From Gemmatimonadota bacterium (lineage in GTDB: Bacteria; Gemmatimonadota; Gemmatimonadetes; Longimicrobiales; Gaopeijiaceae), in the NCBI GenBank assembly GCA_009840215.1, contig VXOC01000021.1:1-44521 (forward strand): DNA of 44,521 nt. Reading direction: 5' to 3'. The translations under genes were made by a program, and so were the position numbers. Positions 14,972 through 24,226 of this stretch are shown in pieces; positions within the stretch are counted from its first letter, which is position 1, and each line of letters starts with the position of its first letter. The notes under the pieces were generated by a model. It saw only the letters and a program-made list of their open reading frames with translations, had not been told where the DNA came from and did no database searches.

Positions 14972-17900
14972 TCACTGTTCTCCTGGGAAGGCTCTGGCAG
15001 GTCGGCCGAGCACCTCGAGCAGCTCCGCAACCACTTCGATTTCCCCCTCGTCGTCAGCGCTGATCACGATTGGCTCGAAGTCGGGGTTGACCGGCTCCAG
15101 CGTGATTTCCACATGCCGCCACCCATTCTCGTCCTCGGTCTTTCTGCTTCGATATCGCTTGATCGTGAACCGCTCGCCGGTCTCGGGGTCGATCTCGTCG
15201 GACAACTTCACCAGCAGCGTGCGACCCTGGCGCGACCCGGCCACCGGACGAGCGAACAGACAGTACGAGCCGTCCGGGATCCGGGGATCCATCGACTCGC
15301 CGATCACCTTGGCCACGAACATCCCGTCGCGAAGAGTGCGGCCGGTGTCCAACTCCACCCATTCCCAATCCCGTTCGTCGAGCGAATCGTGAGGATCACC
15401 GAAATCGCCCGCAGCCGCCTTCAGCGGCACCAGCGGTACACACGTCTTGTAGCGGTTTTCGGCCGTCGGCGTCACCAGTCTCAGCTTCGGACGCTGTTGT
15501 GGCCGTGCCGGTTCTTCAGTCGAACCGGCATTCGTGAACCAACTCCGATCCTTCGCCAACTCGCGTCCCTTCCTCCCCTGCCCCAGGTAGATCGCCAAAC
15601 GACGGAAGTGCTTCGCCATCGCATCTTCATCGTCCAGCTCGTTGGCCGGTATCTCGATCACTTCGTAGTCGTTGCCCCGCAGCCAAGCTCGAATGGCCCG
15701 ATCCTTCCTGGCCGTCTCGCGGTTCCCGTGGATGTGTCTGCTCATCCCGTCGAGATAGATGCATACCCCTTTATAGAAGTCGTCGTCCGGGTCGCGGTAG
15801 ATGACGTCCGGTGTCGTGGAGCCCAGCGCTCCGCTCAGCCGAATCCGTTCTCCTCGCACTCCTTCTCCGAAACCGGCTCGCAGGAGCAGATGGCGAAGCT
15901 TCGTTTCGGCCTGGTTGACCGGAACCGCGTCCCCGGAAGGGGAGGATGCCGACTGTTTCGGAGGGATGTCGTGCTGGAAGACGAGCCCCTGGCGCCACTC
16001 CTTCAGCGCATCCAGCGCGACCCGTCGATCGAGCCGGTTATGATAATACGAATTGCGGAAGGTCTGGAGGCAGTCGATGCAGGACGAATCACAAGCGCCT
16101 TCGCAGCTTTCCACCGCCTCGCGGGCGACCTCGACGACCTCGCTAAAGCGCTCGCGCAGGCGGTCCAGCAGGCCTGAGCCTCCGGGCATCGGATCCCACA
16201 GGAGTCCCTGCACCACATCGTTTCCGATCTCCCCGATGACGAGGATCTGCAGGTCCTCCATGTGCATGTCCAGGATCCGCGTGGCGCCGATCCGGAGGGC
16301 CTCGAGCACGCTGTAGGCTTGTGTCGGGTTCGCGCACTCGGGGAGCGAGAGCACGTCGGCCGCAATGTCGGCGTAGAATCCGACCCCGCCCGGTTTGCGC
16401 CCGCAACGCTCTTCGTGCGACTTCCGAAAGCTCTCGCGCTGAGCCTCCGAGGACAGCGGCGACACGCTCTGCCCGCAGATGGCGCAAACCGGGTACCCGA
16501 AGTCGTTTCGGCCCCTGATCACCTCAGAAACGCCGACATTGACGAGACGCATTCGCACACCGCGCCGTAGAAGCAGAGACCGGTCACCCCATCGGTAGGC
16601 CCCACCACCGCTGTGTTGGCCGAGCTCCAAACCGTACACCGCAACACCCAGCTGGAAGCGCAGTTCCTCGTCGTCGGAGATGTGGGAGGTGTGGACAAGA
16701 TCGACGTCGCACACGGCCATCGCGGGCAGGACCTGACTTCCGATTGATGACGACACGCCCGCCGTCGTCTTCTTTACGGCCTGGTGCTCGGCGGACACCT
16801 CGTACCGGGGCATTTCGACGTGTTCGTCGCTGAAGTCCCGGTGGAAGCGGCGGGCGGCGAACCGATGCCCGTTGGCGTAGATGAGGTTGCCCGGGACGTA
16901 TTCGCGGAGCGCGGTGGCCGGGGCTCTCGGAAGTGCGAAGTCCATGGCGCCGTCGAGCCAGAACGGGATCTCCGCCCATGCCACCACATAGCCGCTTTCC
17001 AAGCCGTAGCCGGGCAGGAATCCTTCGGCCGCCAGCACGCTGAAGGTGATCGAGGAATCGTGTCCCTCTGCGTGGCTGCGCCTGGGCTCCCGGCCCTTCA
17101 GTCTGCCGACAAGGCCGTTGCACCGCTTGAAAAGCGCTTCATCCTCGCGATTCAACGTTCCGTGCTTCTCTCGCACGGCGTTCAGACGCTTGATCTGCGC
17201 CATGGCCCAGCGGAGCCGCCGCCGCAATCGCGCCACGACCGCTTCCAACTCGTCCACGAAACGATCCACATGCCGGCGACGCGCCTCGGGCGTCACTACG
17301 TCCGCGTCGGTCTCCGGCCAACCCTGACTGAAAACCGATCGCACTTTGTCGGCCAAATCCGGCGCATTGTGGCGGACAAGCTCCCGCAGCGGCCTGAAAT
17401 CGAAGGGCTCCACCCGGACGACCTCCCCGTCAAACAGGTAGGGCTTGACCCTGCGTGGAATGCAGGTCCCCAGCACTTCGCGTATCTGTTGCCGCTCGGT
17501 CTCCGATCTCGCGGGATCGCCGCCGTACCGGTGAAGAGAGGCGATCACTGTTGCATGGACGTGCTTCGCCACCATGACTTCGTTGCGGAGATTGAACGCC
17601 GGCGGATCGATGCGGCCACCGAGGAGCTTCGGGGGCTCCGCGAAATAGGCGCGGTCGTGCGAAACCGGGCGGCAGTAGGTCATGTTGACCGCCATGCGGT
17701 GTCGGCGTCCGGCGCGACCGGCCCGCTGCCAGTAGTTGGCGGGGAGCGGCGGCACGTTCCGCATCAGGACGGAATCGAGGCGGCCGACATCGATGCCGAG
17801 TTCAAGTGTGGGTGTGCAGACCAGGCTGTTGACGCGGTTCGAGTCCCCCTTGAACCAGTTCTCGAGTTGTTCGCGGCGTTCGTGGGGAACCATGGCGGTG

Positions 17901-20900
17901 TGTTCTTCGGGACGGAGCATCGCGTAGGCTTCGTCAAGGAGCTGAAGGTTGTAGTCGTCCGGGTTCTCGCGGATCCACTTGAGCTCTCCGTCGCAGCGCC
18001 ACGCGGGACAGAGGTTGTGGGGAACTTCGCGGGTGATCGTGCGGCGGCAGTTTCGGCAACGCGCGACGCCGGTGTTCGGGTGCAGCCTGAGGGCGTCCCC
18101 GTTGACCTGGTAGACTCCGTCGAGATTGGGGAGCGCCCCTCCCCTGGCTCCCAGCAGCCGTACCGGCCTGAGGAGGTTCCGCTCGACCAGAAACGCGAAG
18201 AGACCCTCCAGGAAATGGCCGGCCGAATCCTTGGACACGCCCCACTTTCCGGCAATCTGGCGCATCGTGGTGTCGCCGGCGCTGCTCAGCCATTGCATCA
18301 CCCACTTCGCGTCCTCCGTGGGCCCGCGTCGGAGCTTCAATCCCAAAGGCTTGATGAAACCGGGAATGAAACCTTGCTGGACCTCCGGCGAGCCCTCCGC
18401 CCAATACCTCGTGAAGATCTTGAATTCAGGATCCAGCAGTGCTCCCCGGCGGCGGAAATGGTCGAGAACGGCGGCCACGCCGTCCCGAAGACGGTCGGCG
18501 GGGATTCCCAGCCGGAAGGCGTGTTCCTGAATCCAGGGGTGCGAGGGCGAAAGCCCGTCGTACCTCACTCGCATCCGGCCCCAGGGCTCCAAGCCGAGCG
18601 CCTGGCGGGTGGACAGGGTGACTTCGCGCAGGACCTGGATGCGGAGGTACTTCCGGCGCTCCCGCATGTGGCGGCCACCCGACCCCTCGCGGCGCGACAC
18701 CTGCCAGACTTCCGGGAGGAGCGCTCGCGACAGCGCTTCGTCCGCCTCCATGCGGTCATCGAGGTAGCCTGTCAGATCGCCCACCGAACTGCCCGGGTTC
18801 GCGACGATCCCTTCCGCCATCAGCGCCCGGAGCCGGAAGCGGCGAGCGTGATCCTTCATCCACCCCGCCTGGAAGGCCGCGTCCTGGCGGTTGTCGCAGA
18901 AGACGAGCAGTCGCGGCCGCGCCGCGTGATGCACCATGTCCTGGGTCAGGACGTGGACATCCGCCACCGTCACGGCGCGCACCGGCCGGGCCGGCTCGCG
19001 GTAGCGTCCGAACACGCGCCGCCCGTTGGACCCGCACGACAGGCAGCTGGTCAGGATGCCGGGGTTTTTCGGCCTCTGCCGGACCACCTGGAGTTCCACC
19101 GTGTCTCCGCTATGGCCGCAGGAGCGACACCGGTCCATCCGTTCCGGGTGCGCGGCCGCGCACCGGCGGCAGAAGTGGAGAGGCACGGTGCGCGAGGACA
19201 TCGCCGAATCATCGTCGGAACCCGTCTCGCCGATCAGGCGGTCGACCAACACGAGCCGGTTGCCGCCGTTCGTCTCGTCGAGGGATTCCCAGTATCGGCC
19301 GTGTCTGCCGGCTTCTCCGCCTCCAGGATGTTTGCCGGTGAACGAGAAGTCCTTGAGAAAGGCGATGTAGTAGTGCTGGCCGCAGACGGTGCAGGTCGTG
19401 ACGGGAAAGTGAGCGTAGAGGCCGTCGGATTCACTGGATCGCGAGTCCCTTGCGGTCAGGCGCAGCTGGGCGCTTGCCTCGTCCTCCGGAAACGACACCA
19501 CCGCCCCCCCGATGCCACGGACGAATCCGTGGATTACGGGACGCAATAGCGGGCGTTCGTCGTCACGCGCGGCCGCCCCCAGCGTGAGCCAAGCCAAAAC
19601 CTCCGCCTCGGTGACCGGTCTCCCGACAGGCTTCTCGAGCGCATCGGGCAACTCCTCGAGCGGCCTCGGCTCCACGAGCTCCTCGTTCAAACGGAAGACC
19701 AGTTCGTTGCGGGAAAGCGCGGCGTGAAGGGCTGCGGGCCATCCGGTTCCGTCCGGGACATCCAGAGCGCGGCCGGACAGCCGGCGATACACCCGGTTGA
19801 CGGCGGCGCCCGAGGCGTCTTCGTCTTCCACCGCCCGGACGCACTCGTCGAGGATCTTGGAGGGGTCGCCCTGCGGTGTCGGCGGGATCGCGCGGGGGTC
19901 CGCCCAGGTCTCGGCCTCGTAGTCCTCGCCGACCGTTACGACGTCGGTGGCTGGAACGCCGAAGAACCGCGCCGCGAAAGTGCGTGCAGCGTCCGGTTGA
20001 TTGGCGTCGACGATGGTCGCGGAGGTGGCAACGCACCGGGTGTGGCCGGGATCGACGTTGCAGAACGATCTCAGGCGCCGGATCAGGCAGGCCGTCTCTG
20101 CCCCCATGGCGCCCGTGAAGGTGTGGGCCTCGTCGAACACCAGGTAGTCGAGGCGCGCTCCGGCGAACAGTTCGATGTCCTGCTGGCGGGTGAGGAGCAG
20201 TTCGAGCTGCTTGACGTTGGTGAGGAGGATGCGGGGCTGCCTGCCGGGCGTCCGCATGGCCTGGCGGGAGCAGACCTCCTCGGCCGGGTAGACGGTCTCG
20301 CCAAGGCCCCGTGCGCGCGCCTTCTCCACTTCTGCCAGGTAGTCGGCGCTTGTAGATGGGCGGCGGCCAGGCCCCGGCACATCGGCCTCCCGCTCCGGTG
20401 TCTTTCCGACGTAGATGCCGAACGGCACGCCGGTGCCCGCGAGCAGCCCGCGAATCCGAATGAGCTGATCCTCGGCCAGCGCGTTCATCGGGTAGACGAT
20501 TACGGCGCTGATTCCCGGTGCCGCGGACTCGTCCTTCAGGGTGAGGCACCGGCTCACCACCGGGTAGAGGAAGCACTCGGTCTTCCCCGAGCCGGTCCCG
20601 GTGGAAATCAAGGTGGTGCGTCCATCGGCGATCGCCCGGATCGCGCGTTCCTGGTGGCTGTAGAAGTGGGAGATCTTCGATGGGATCCGCTCCGCGAGGT
20701 GGGGATGGATGAGTCCCTCGTCGATCAGTTGCTCTACGGGAGCACCGGCCCGGAAGGGGCGGGATAGGCTGACGTACGGACCGCGGAGGAGGGGTGAGGC
20801 GCGGGTATGGTCGAGCGAGAGGAGACCGCGCATCTGCGCGAGGAGGTGGGGGTCGGAGAAGGGGTAGGCGGTGAGCTGGTAGCGGAGGAAGCTCTTCGCG

Positions 20901-20935
20901 ATCTTCTCGATGTAGGCGACGGGGTTCAGGGCCAT
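14972..20935 (-). CDS. Giant helicase-DUF1998-like protein fused to Vsr-like nuclease and S24 protease (DruE-like)
   Basis: 1987 residues from ATG 20935, which opens a protein-like sequence. Domains: N-terminal SF2 helicase with Walker A STGTGSGKTE (111-120), DEAH box VFDEAH (266-271) and CVATSATI; a cysteine-rich middle (CTVCGQHYY, CRRCAAAH, CRSCGHSG, CLSCGSNGR, CRNCRRT); helicase lobe 2 with TPTLELGIDVG and QRAGRAGRR; a DUF1998-like zinc region ending CEGACDSSCIDCL (about 1450-1650); a Vsr/MTES_1575-like nuclease (about 1675-1790: TTPDVIYRD, VCIYLDGMSRHIHG); and an S24/LexA-like protease (1830-1987) with Ala-Gly at about 1842, catalytic Ser in GESMDP (about 1881) and Lys in FTIKRY (about 1926). 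Size and order resemble Druantia DruE, and the parts match DISARM DrmA+DrmB; the nuclease-S24 tail is unusual. It probably acts on foreign DNA, with the S24 module controlling it by self-cleavage (inference). Confidence 0.88.
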   Translation of the reverse strand: MALNPVAYIEKIAKSFLRYQLTAYPFSDPHLLAQMRGLLSLDHTRASPLLRGPYVSLSRPFRAGAPVEQLIDEGLIHPHLAERIPSKISHFYSHQERAIRAIADGRTTLISTGTGSGKTECFLYPVVSRCLTLKDESAAPGISAVIVYPMNALAEDQLIRIRGLLAGTGVPFGIYVGKTPEREADVPGPGRRPSTSADYLAEVEKARARGLGETVYPAEEVCSRQAMRTPGRQPRILLTNVKQLELLLTRQQDIELFAGARLDYLVFDEAHTFTGAMGAETACLIRRLRSFCNVDPGHTRCVATSATIVDANQPDAARTFAARFFGVPATDVVTVGEDYEAETWADPRAIPPTPQGDPSKILDECVRAVEDEDASGAAVNRVYRRLSGRALDVPDGTGWPAALHAALSRNELVFRLNEELVEPRPLEELPDALEKPVGRPVTEAEVLAWLTLGAAARDDERPLLRPVIHGFVRGIGGAVVSFPEDEASAQLRLTARDSRSSESDGLYAHFPVTTCTVCGQHYYIAFLKDFSFTGKHPGGGEAGRHGRYWESLDETNGGNRLVLVDRLIGETGSDDDSAMSSRTVPLHFCRRCAAAHPERMDRCRSCGHSGDTVELQVVRQRPKNPGILTSCLSCGSNGRRVFGRYREPARPVRAVTVADVHVLTQDMVHHAARPRLLVFCDNRQDAAFQAGWMKDHARRFRLRALMAEGIVANPGSSVGDLTGYLDDRMEADEALSRALLPEVWQVSRREGSGGRHMRERRKYLRIQVLREVTLSTRQALGLEPWGRMRVRYDGLSPSHPWIQEHAFRLGIPADRLRDGVAAVLDHFRRRGALLDPEFKIFTRYWAEGSPEVQQGFIPGFIKPLGLKLRRGPTEDAKWVMQWLSSAGDTTMRQIAGKWGVSKDSAGHFLEGLFAFLVERNLLRPVRLLGARGGALPNLDGVYQVNGDALRLHPNTGVARCRNCRRTITREVPHNLCPAWRCDGELKWIRENPDDYNLQLLDEAYAMLRPEEHTAMVPHERREQLENWFKGDSNRVNSLVCTPTLELGIDVGRLDSVLMRNVPPLPANYWQRAGRAGRRHRMAVNMTYCRPVSHDRAYFAEPPKLLGGRIDPPAFNLRNEVMVAKHVHATVIASLHRYGGDPARSETERQQIREVLGTCIPRRVKPYLFDGEVVRVEPFDFRPLRELVRHNAPDLADKVRSVFSQGWPETDADVVTPEARRRHVDRFVDELEAVVARLRRRLRWAMAQIKRLNAVREKHGTLNREDEALFKRCNGLVGRLKGREPRRSHAEGHDSSITFSVLAAEGFLPGYGLESGYVVAWAEIPFWLDGAMDFALPRAPATALREYVPGNLIYANGHRFAARRFHRDFSDEHVEMPRYEVSAEHQAVKKTTAGVSSSIGSQVLPAMAVCDVDLVHTSHISDDEELRFQLGVAVYGLELGQHSGGGAYRWGDRSLLLRRGVRMRLVNVGVSEVIRGRNDFGYPVCAICGQSVSPLSSEAQRESFRKSHEERCGRKPGGVGFYADIAADVLSLPECANPTQAYSVLEALRIGATRILDMHMEDLQILVIGEIGNDVVQGLLWDPMPGGSGLLDRLRERFSEVVEVAREAVESCEGACDSSCIDCLQTFRNSYYHNRLDRRVALDALKEWRQGLVFQHDIPPKQSASSPSGDAVPVNQAETKLRHLLLRAGFGEGVRGERIRLSGALGSTTPDVIYRDPDDDFYKGVCIYLDGMSRHIHGNRETARKDRAIRAWLRGNDYEVIEIPANELDDEDAMAKHFRRLAIYLGQGRKGRELAKDRSWFTNAGSTEEPARPQQRPKLRLVTPTAENRYKTCVPLVPLKAAAGDFGDPHDSLDERDWEWVELDTGRTLRDGMFVAKVIGESMDPRIPDGSYCLFARPVAGSRQGRTLLVKLSDEIDPETGERFTIKRYRSRKTEDENGWRHVEITLEPVNPDFEPIVISADDEGEIEVVAELLEVLGRPARAFPGEQ

Positions 20936-21120
20936 GGGGTGGGGAGGGCGAGAATCGATGCGGCAAGGTGCCGGTGCGTGGTGCCGAGGAGGAATCTGGT
21001 AGGGGCAATCGGCTGAAGATAGGCCCATTCGTCCATGTATGCGCCCCGGATTCCGCGCGAGGTTGGAGGGGCAGGGCCTCTTCACGGCCGATTCATTCCA
21101 ACTCAACCCGGTCCAAACGG

Positions 21121-22023
21121 TTGGACGACGCTGCCTTCAAGAAACTGTTCTCGCACCCGCGGCTGATCGAGCTTCTCATCCGCCGACACGTGCCAGAATG
21201 GGATGAGGAGATCGAGTACGCGACGCTCGAACGGTGGCCTACCGAATTGATTGACGAACGTCTTCGTCGACGCTATCCCGACATGATGTGGCGCGCCCGC
21301 ACGATCGACGGGACCACGGACATGATCCTGCTGCTGGAGATTCAGGGCAGGCCCGAGCGGCACATGGTCCTGCGCACCACCAGCTACAACGTTCTCGCGG
21401 TCCAGGCGCTGATCGAACACGACAAGGAACTGGGACGAGGCGAGCGGCAACTCGCCGTGGAGTCCCTGGTGCTTCACCACGGGGACAGGCAATGGAATGC
21501 CCCGACCCGCTTGCGCGAACTGTTTCGGGACTCTGCGCCGGATACCTATCGGGTGGTCGAGCCGCTGCCGCCCGACGCGCCGCCACCGGGACCCTTGGAC
21601 CTGCCGCAGATGATACTGGGGCTCGCAGGTGTGGGCGCCGAGACCGACATGATGGAGCATGTGCCGACGCTGCGCCGGGTCGTCGAAGGATGCGGCGACG
21701 AGGACTTCGACCGGTTCATGGCTCGCGGAGTGAAGGCGATGTTACGTTCGAAGGGATTTGACACGGACCAACTGAAGGAGGCGATGACGATGGCCACGGT
21801 GGAGACCGAGTTTCGGCGCGGTTGGGATGCCGTCAGACAAGCGGGCCAACTGACGCTCCTGCGCCGCCAGGCTGCGCGCAAGTTCGGGAGCGGGACCGCC
21901 GAAGAGCTGGAGCGGTTGCTCGCGCGGACCGCGGACGGAGAACAGATGGGTCGAGTGGCAACCGCCATGGTGGACTGTGACGTGGCGGATGACTTTCTGG
22001 CCAGGGTGCGGGGAACCGGGTGA
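21121..22023 (+). CDS. Rpn-family nuclease/Transposase_31-type protein with DUF4351-like end
   Basis: About 300 residues. The recognisable family start is LDDAAFKKLFSHPRLIELL, immediately after a TTG at 21121. The frame stays open back to a GTG at 20968, but that stretch is not protein-like and no start has a clear ribosome-binding site. The PD-(D/E)XK core is visible: E in EIEYATLER, DMMWRARTIDGTTD and the LLLEIQGRPER strand (E-x-Q), then helices, and a C-terminal LTLLRRQAARKFG that fits DUF4351. Rpn proteins are DNA endonucleases linked to recombination and phage defence, often mislabelled transposases. It diverges from the helicase gene 186 bases away, so the two may share control. Confidence 0.8.
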   Translation: MDDAAFKKLFSHPRLIELLIRRHVPEWDEEIEYATLERWPTELIDERLRRRYPDMMWRARTIDGTTDMILLLEIQGRPERHMVLRTTSYNVLAVQALIEHDKELGRGERQLAVESLVLHHGDRQWNAPTRLRELFRDSAPDTYRVVEPLPPDAPPPGPLDLPQMILGLAGVGAETDMMEHVPTLRRVVEGCGDEDFDRFMARGVKAMLRSKGFDTDQLKEAMTMATVETEFRRGWDAVRQAGQLTLLRRQAARKFGSGTAEELERLLARTADGEQMGRVATAMVDCDVADDFLARVRGTG

Positions 22024-22049
22024 AGTGGAAGCCGGTGAGGCGGTGACAA

Positions 22050-22086
22050 CCCTGACGTAACGTTAGGGTCTATTGGGCTGACGTAA
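22050..22086. promoter_or_regulatory. Palindrome and direct repeats upstream of an unknown gene
   Basis: CCCTGACGTAACGTTAGGG (22050-22068) is a near-perfect 19-base palindrome, with mismatches only at the centre and one symmetric pair. Its CTGACGTAA recurs at 22078-22086, 26 bases on, close to a multiple of the helical turn. It lies between the Rpn stop (22023) and the ATG at 22120, so it is more likely a regulator site for the downstream gene than a terminator (no U-tract). Confidence 0.4.
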
Positions 22087-22119
22087 GGTGACCCGGCATG
22101 GAGGGAAGCTATCGGCGGA

Positions 22120-23562
22120 ATGAGTGAGGTAACCGGGGCCCGGTGGATCGATAGGGCCCATGGACTACTGTTGAACGCCGCCTGCAAGCGCGCTTGGGGC
22201 GAGTCGGTCGCAATCGACTCCTTCGATCCAGGCAGTCTCGTTGATGAGCTGCGGCCCGCGATCACCGACGCTCTCGGGGCGGCCGGTGACCGCGACGCGG
22301 TTGCTTCGACATTGCTTGATCTGTATCGAAGGTATGCGGGGTCGGATTCGGACGCGGTTTCCAGGATCTTCCAAGCCTGCCTGTGGACTGGCTCAAGCAC
22401 ATTGCGCGCAGCGTGCGACAAGGCAATCCAGGAGGCTGGTCCAGCCGTGGTCGAGGTTCTCCGAGGTGCCCTGGGAGACGAGACGGACGAGGATGCCGCA
22501 GTCGGCTTCCTGTTCGACGAGTGTCAATCCGCCGTTGACGCGATTCGGCCTTTGGCTAACAGGGTGGAGGCCCTCCGAAACGCTTACAGGCGCGCGGTCA
22601 GGGTGACCGACGATTCCGACGTTCTCGATGCCCTCGCCGATGGCCTGAGGGCCGCTGACCAACACCGGGGACACCAGGCGGCTGAGATTCTCTTCGAGTA
22701 CTATCGCGATGAGGCGGCTCTGGGGATGTCCGGTGATCCGTGGCCACTCCTGGAAGAGCTGATCGAAAGCCTGCAGGAGCATCACGCGGGAGTGGGCAGC
22801 GAAGAGGAGGCTCTGGATGTTCTCATGCGAACCTTGCGAAGAGCGATCGCCGGGGAAGGTGCCTCGTCGCTGTGGGAGGGCTACCAACACCTCTTGGACG
22901 AGAGGGACGAATTCGGAGGATTGGTGAATGCCGAGGCACTGCTGGAGGCGCACGCACGATTGATCCGCTCCGGGCCCGACTCCCAGTGGCTGGTTGACGA
23001 GCTATGCGAGGTGTGCTTCGATATCGCGCATTCGAATGACGACGTGTCGTATCTGCTGCCCGATCGGTTGCAGGTATCCAATGCGTGCATTGCGACGATC
23101 AGGATGGTGATGGCGCCTGCCGATGGGCGCGACGAGCTGCTCCGTGCGTTCCAATTTGCTGTCCCGAGGTGCGGTGATCCCTGGGGTGTTCTTTCCAAGG
23201 CCTGCCGGAAGATCTTGGTCACGGCCGACGGCAAGACGGAGTCGGTGATCGCCGACATCCTCGCGGCGCGTGGTTCCAGCAGCGACGACGGCATCGACCA
23301 CCTGATGTCCACTTATGAAAACGCCCTGTCGGCTCTGAAAGACCCGGAGGTCGAGACGGAACTACTGTACGAAGCCTACGTCGATGCGATTCTCGATGAC
23401 AACGACCCTGGCGACGCCGTGGAGACGCTCGTGCACGGTGCCCGGCGGGCCATCGCGAAAGCAGACGACCCCGAGGCGGCGATCAGGTTGTTTCTCGAAG
23501 GTCTCTCCGTCGAAACGACCGGCTGGCCGCCGCGCACCCCAGCCTGGTTGACCCCCGAGTGA
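22120..23562 (+). CDS. All-helical acidic protein of unknown function
   Basis: 480 residues from ATG 22120. I recognise no family. The sequence is strongly acidic, Ala/Leu/Glu-rich and predicted to be helical throughout, with loosely repeated units of about 45-75 residues ending in motifs such as ALRNAYRRAVRVTDD, VLMRTLRRAIAGEG, LLRAFQFAVPRCGD and LVHGARRAIAKADD. This looks like a helical-repeat solenoid that could bind a protein partner. No catalytic motif, signal peptide or membrane helix is seen. It lies between the Rpn nuclease and the HTH-nuclease giant, so a defence-associated scaffold or sensor role is possible but unproven. Confidence 0.6.
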   Translation: MSEVTGARWIDRAHGLLLNAACKRAWGESVAIDSFDPGSLVDELRPAITDALGAAGDRDAVASTLLDLYRRYAGSDSDAVSRIFQACLWTGSSTLRAACDKAIQEAGPAVVEVLRGALGDETDEDAAVGFLFDECQSAVDAIRPLANRVEALRNAYRRAVRVTDDSDVLDALADGLRAADQHRGHQAAEILFEYYRDEAALGMSGDPWPLLEELIESLQEHHAGVGSEEEALDVLMRTLRRAIAGEGASSLWEGYQHLLDERDEFGGLVNAEALLEAHARLIRSGPDSQWLVDELCEVCFDIAHSNDDVSYLLPDRLQVSNACIATIRMVMAPADGRDELLRAFQFAVPRCGDPWGVLSKACRKILVTADGKTESVIADILAARGSSSDDGIDHLMSTYENALSALKDPEVETELLYEAYVDAILDDNDPGDAVETLVHGARRAIAKADDPEAAIRLFLEGLSVETTGWPPRTPAWLTPE

Positions 23563-23800
23563 GGATTGCGATGCGGATGTGGGCCCGCCTGAGCCGTGCC
23601 CACACAACCTGTCGGTGGTCCTGAACTCAGGGGATAGGGCGGGTGGTCAGCCCCGGCGGCCAGCGTTCGGCTCTAACGGGCTGACTCCTGCCCGCCAACT
23701 CCTCGTCCCCGTCAACGAGACATCGAGCCTCGCCCAGCTTAGCTGCTATTGGGCTACCGAGAGTCAGGCTGAACTCGGGCGCTGGCGTCCGGCACATGTT

Positions 23801-24118
23801 TCAGCGGAGCAGATCGTCCACGTTCTCGGCCAGCACGTGCAGGGCCGAGTAGTCGATGGCGCAGGCGTCGCCGTCGTCGCCGCGCAACTTCACTGACGCG
23901 TCCCACCTGGAGACGCCCGCCTCATCGGCGAACCGCTGGGCTGCCCGCCGGATCGCCTCGACGGGGTTGCTCGCGTCCGGCATGCGGAATGCGAGGCGGC
24001 GATCGATCCCGACCTCGATCCGTCCATCGGCCAGCCGCTCGATCGAAAAGAGGCAGGATGACCAGCCATCGGCGTCCCGGTCGGTAGGAATCGCGATCCC
24101 GCCGCTGATATAACCCAT
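23801..24118 (-). CDS. Small conserved-looking protein of unknown function
   Basis: 105 residues from ATG 24118, about 9 bases after AAGGACGG. It starts with a beta-rich part (GYISGGIAIPTD, SIERLADGRIEVGID) and continues with a helix (NPVEAIRRAAQRFADEAGV), then KLRGDDGDACAID, a mixed alpha/beta layout of about 100 residues. No named domain is recognised. It lies 108 bases downstream of the 1359-aa HTH-nuclease gene on the same strand and may be co-transcribed with it as a partner or immunity factor (inference). Confidence 0.5.
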   Translation of the reverse strand: MGYISGGIAIPTDRDADGWSSCLFSIERLADGRIEVGIDRRLAFRMPDASNPVEAIRRAAQRFADEAGVSRWDASVKLRGDDGDACAIDYSALHVLAENVDDLLR

Positions 24119-24226
24119 TCTGGCCGTCCTTGTCCGTCCGGAGGTGCGTAGAGTCCGCCTGCTCGGGAATCGGGCCGCAAGATGCTTGTTTCGGAGGGAT
24201 TGGAACAGCCTGCTACGGGGTTTCGC

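Noticed and set aside
16784-19549. A 921-codon open frame antisense to the giant helicase
   Set aside because: Composition is that of a mirrored GC-rich coding strand (His/Arg/Val/Gly-rich, no domain); the opposite strand carries clear helicase motifs.
21121-22023. Active transposase
   Set aside because: The Transposase_31/Rpn family are PD-(D/E)XK nucleases; no terminal inverted repeats or target duplications are seen around it.
23563-23800. Gene in the gap between the 480-aa and 105-aa genes
   Set aside because: Plus-strand frames here overlap the 105-aa gene antisense and show no ribosome site or domain; only a CTATTGGGCT shared with 22070-22079 was noted, too short to interpret.
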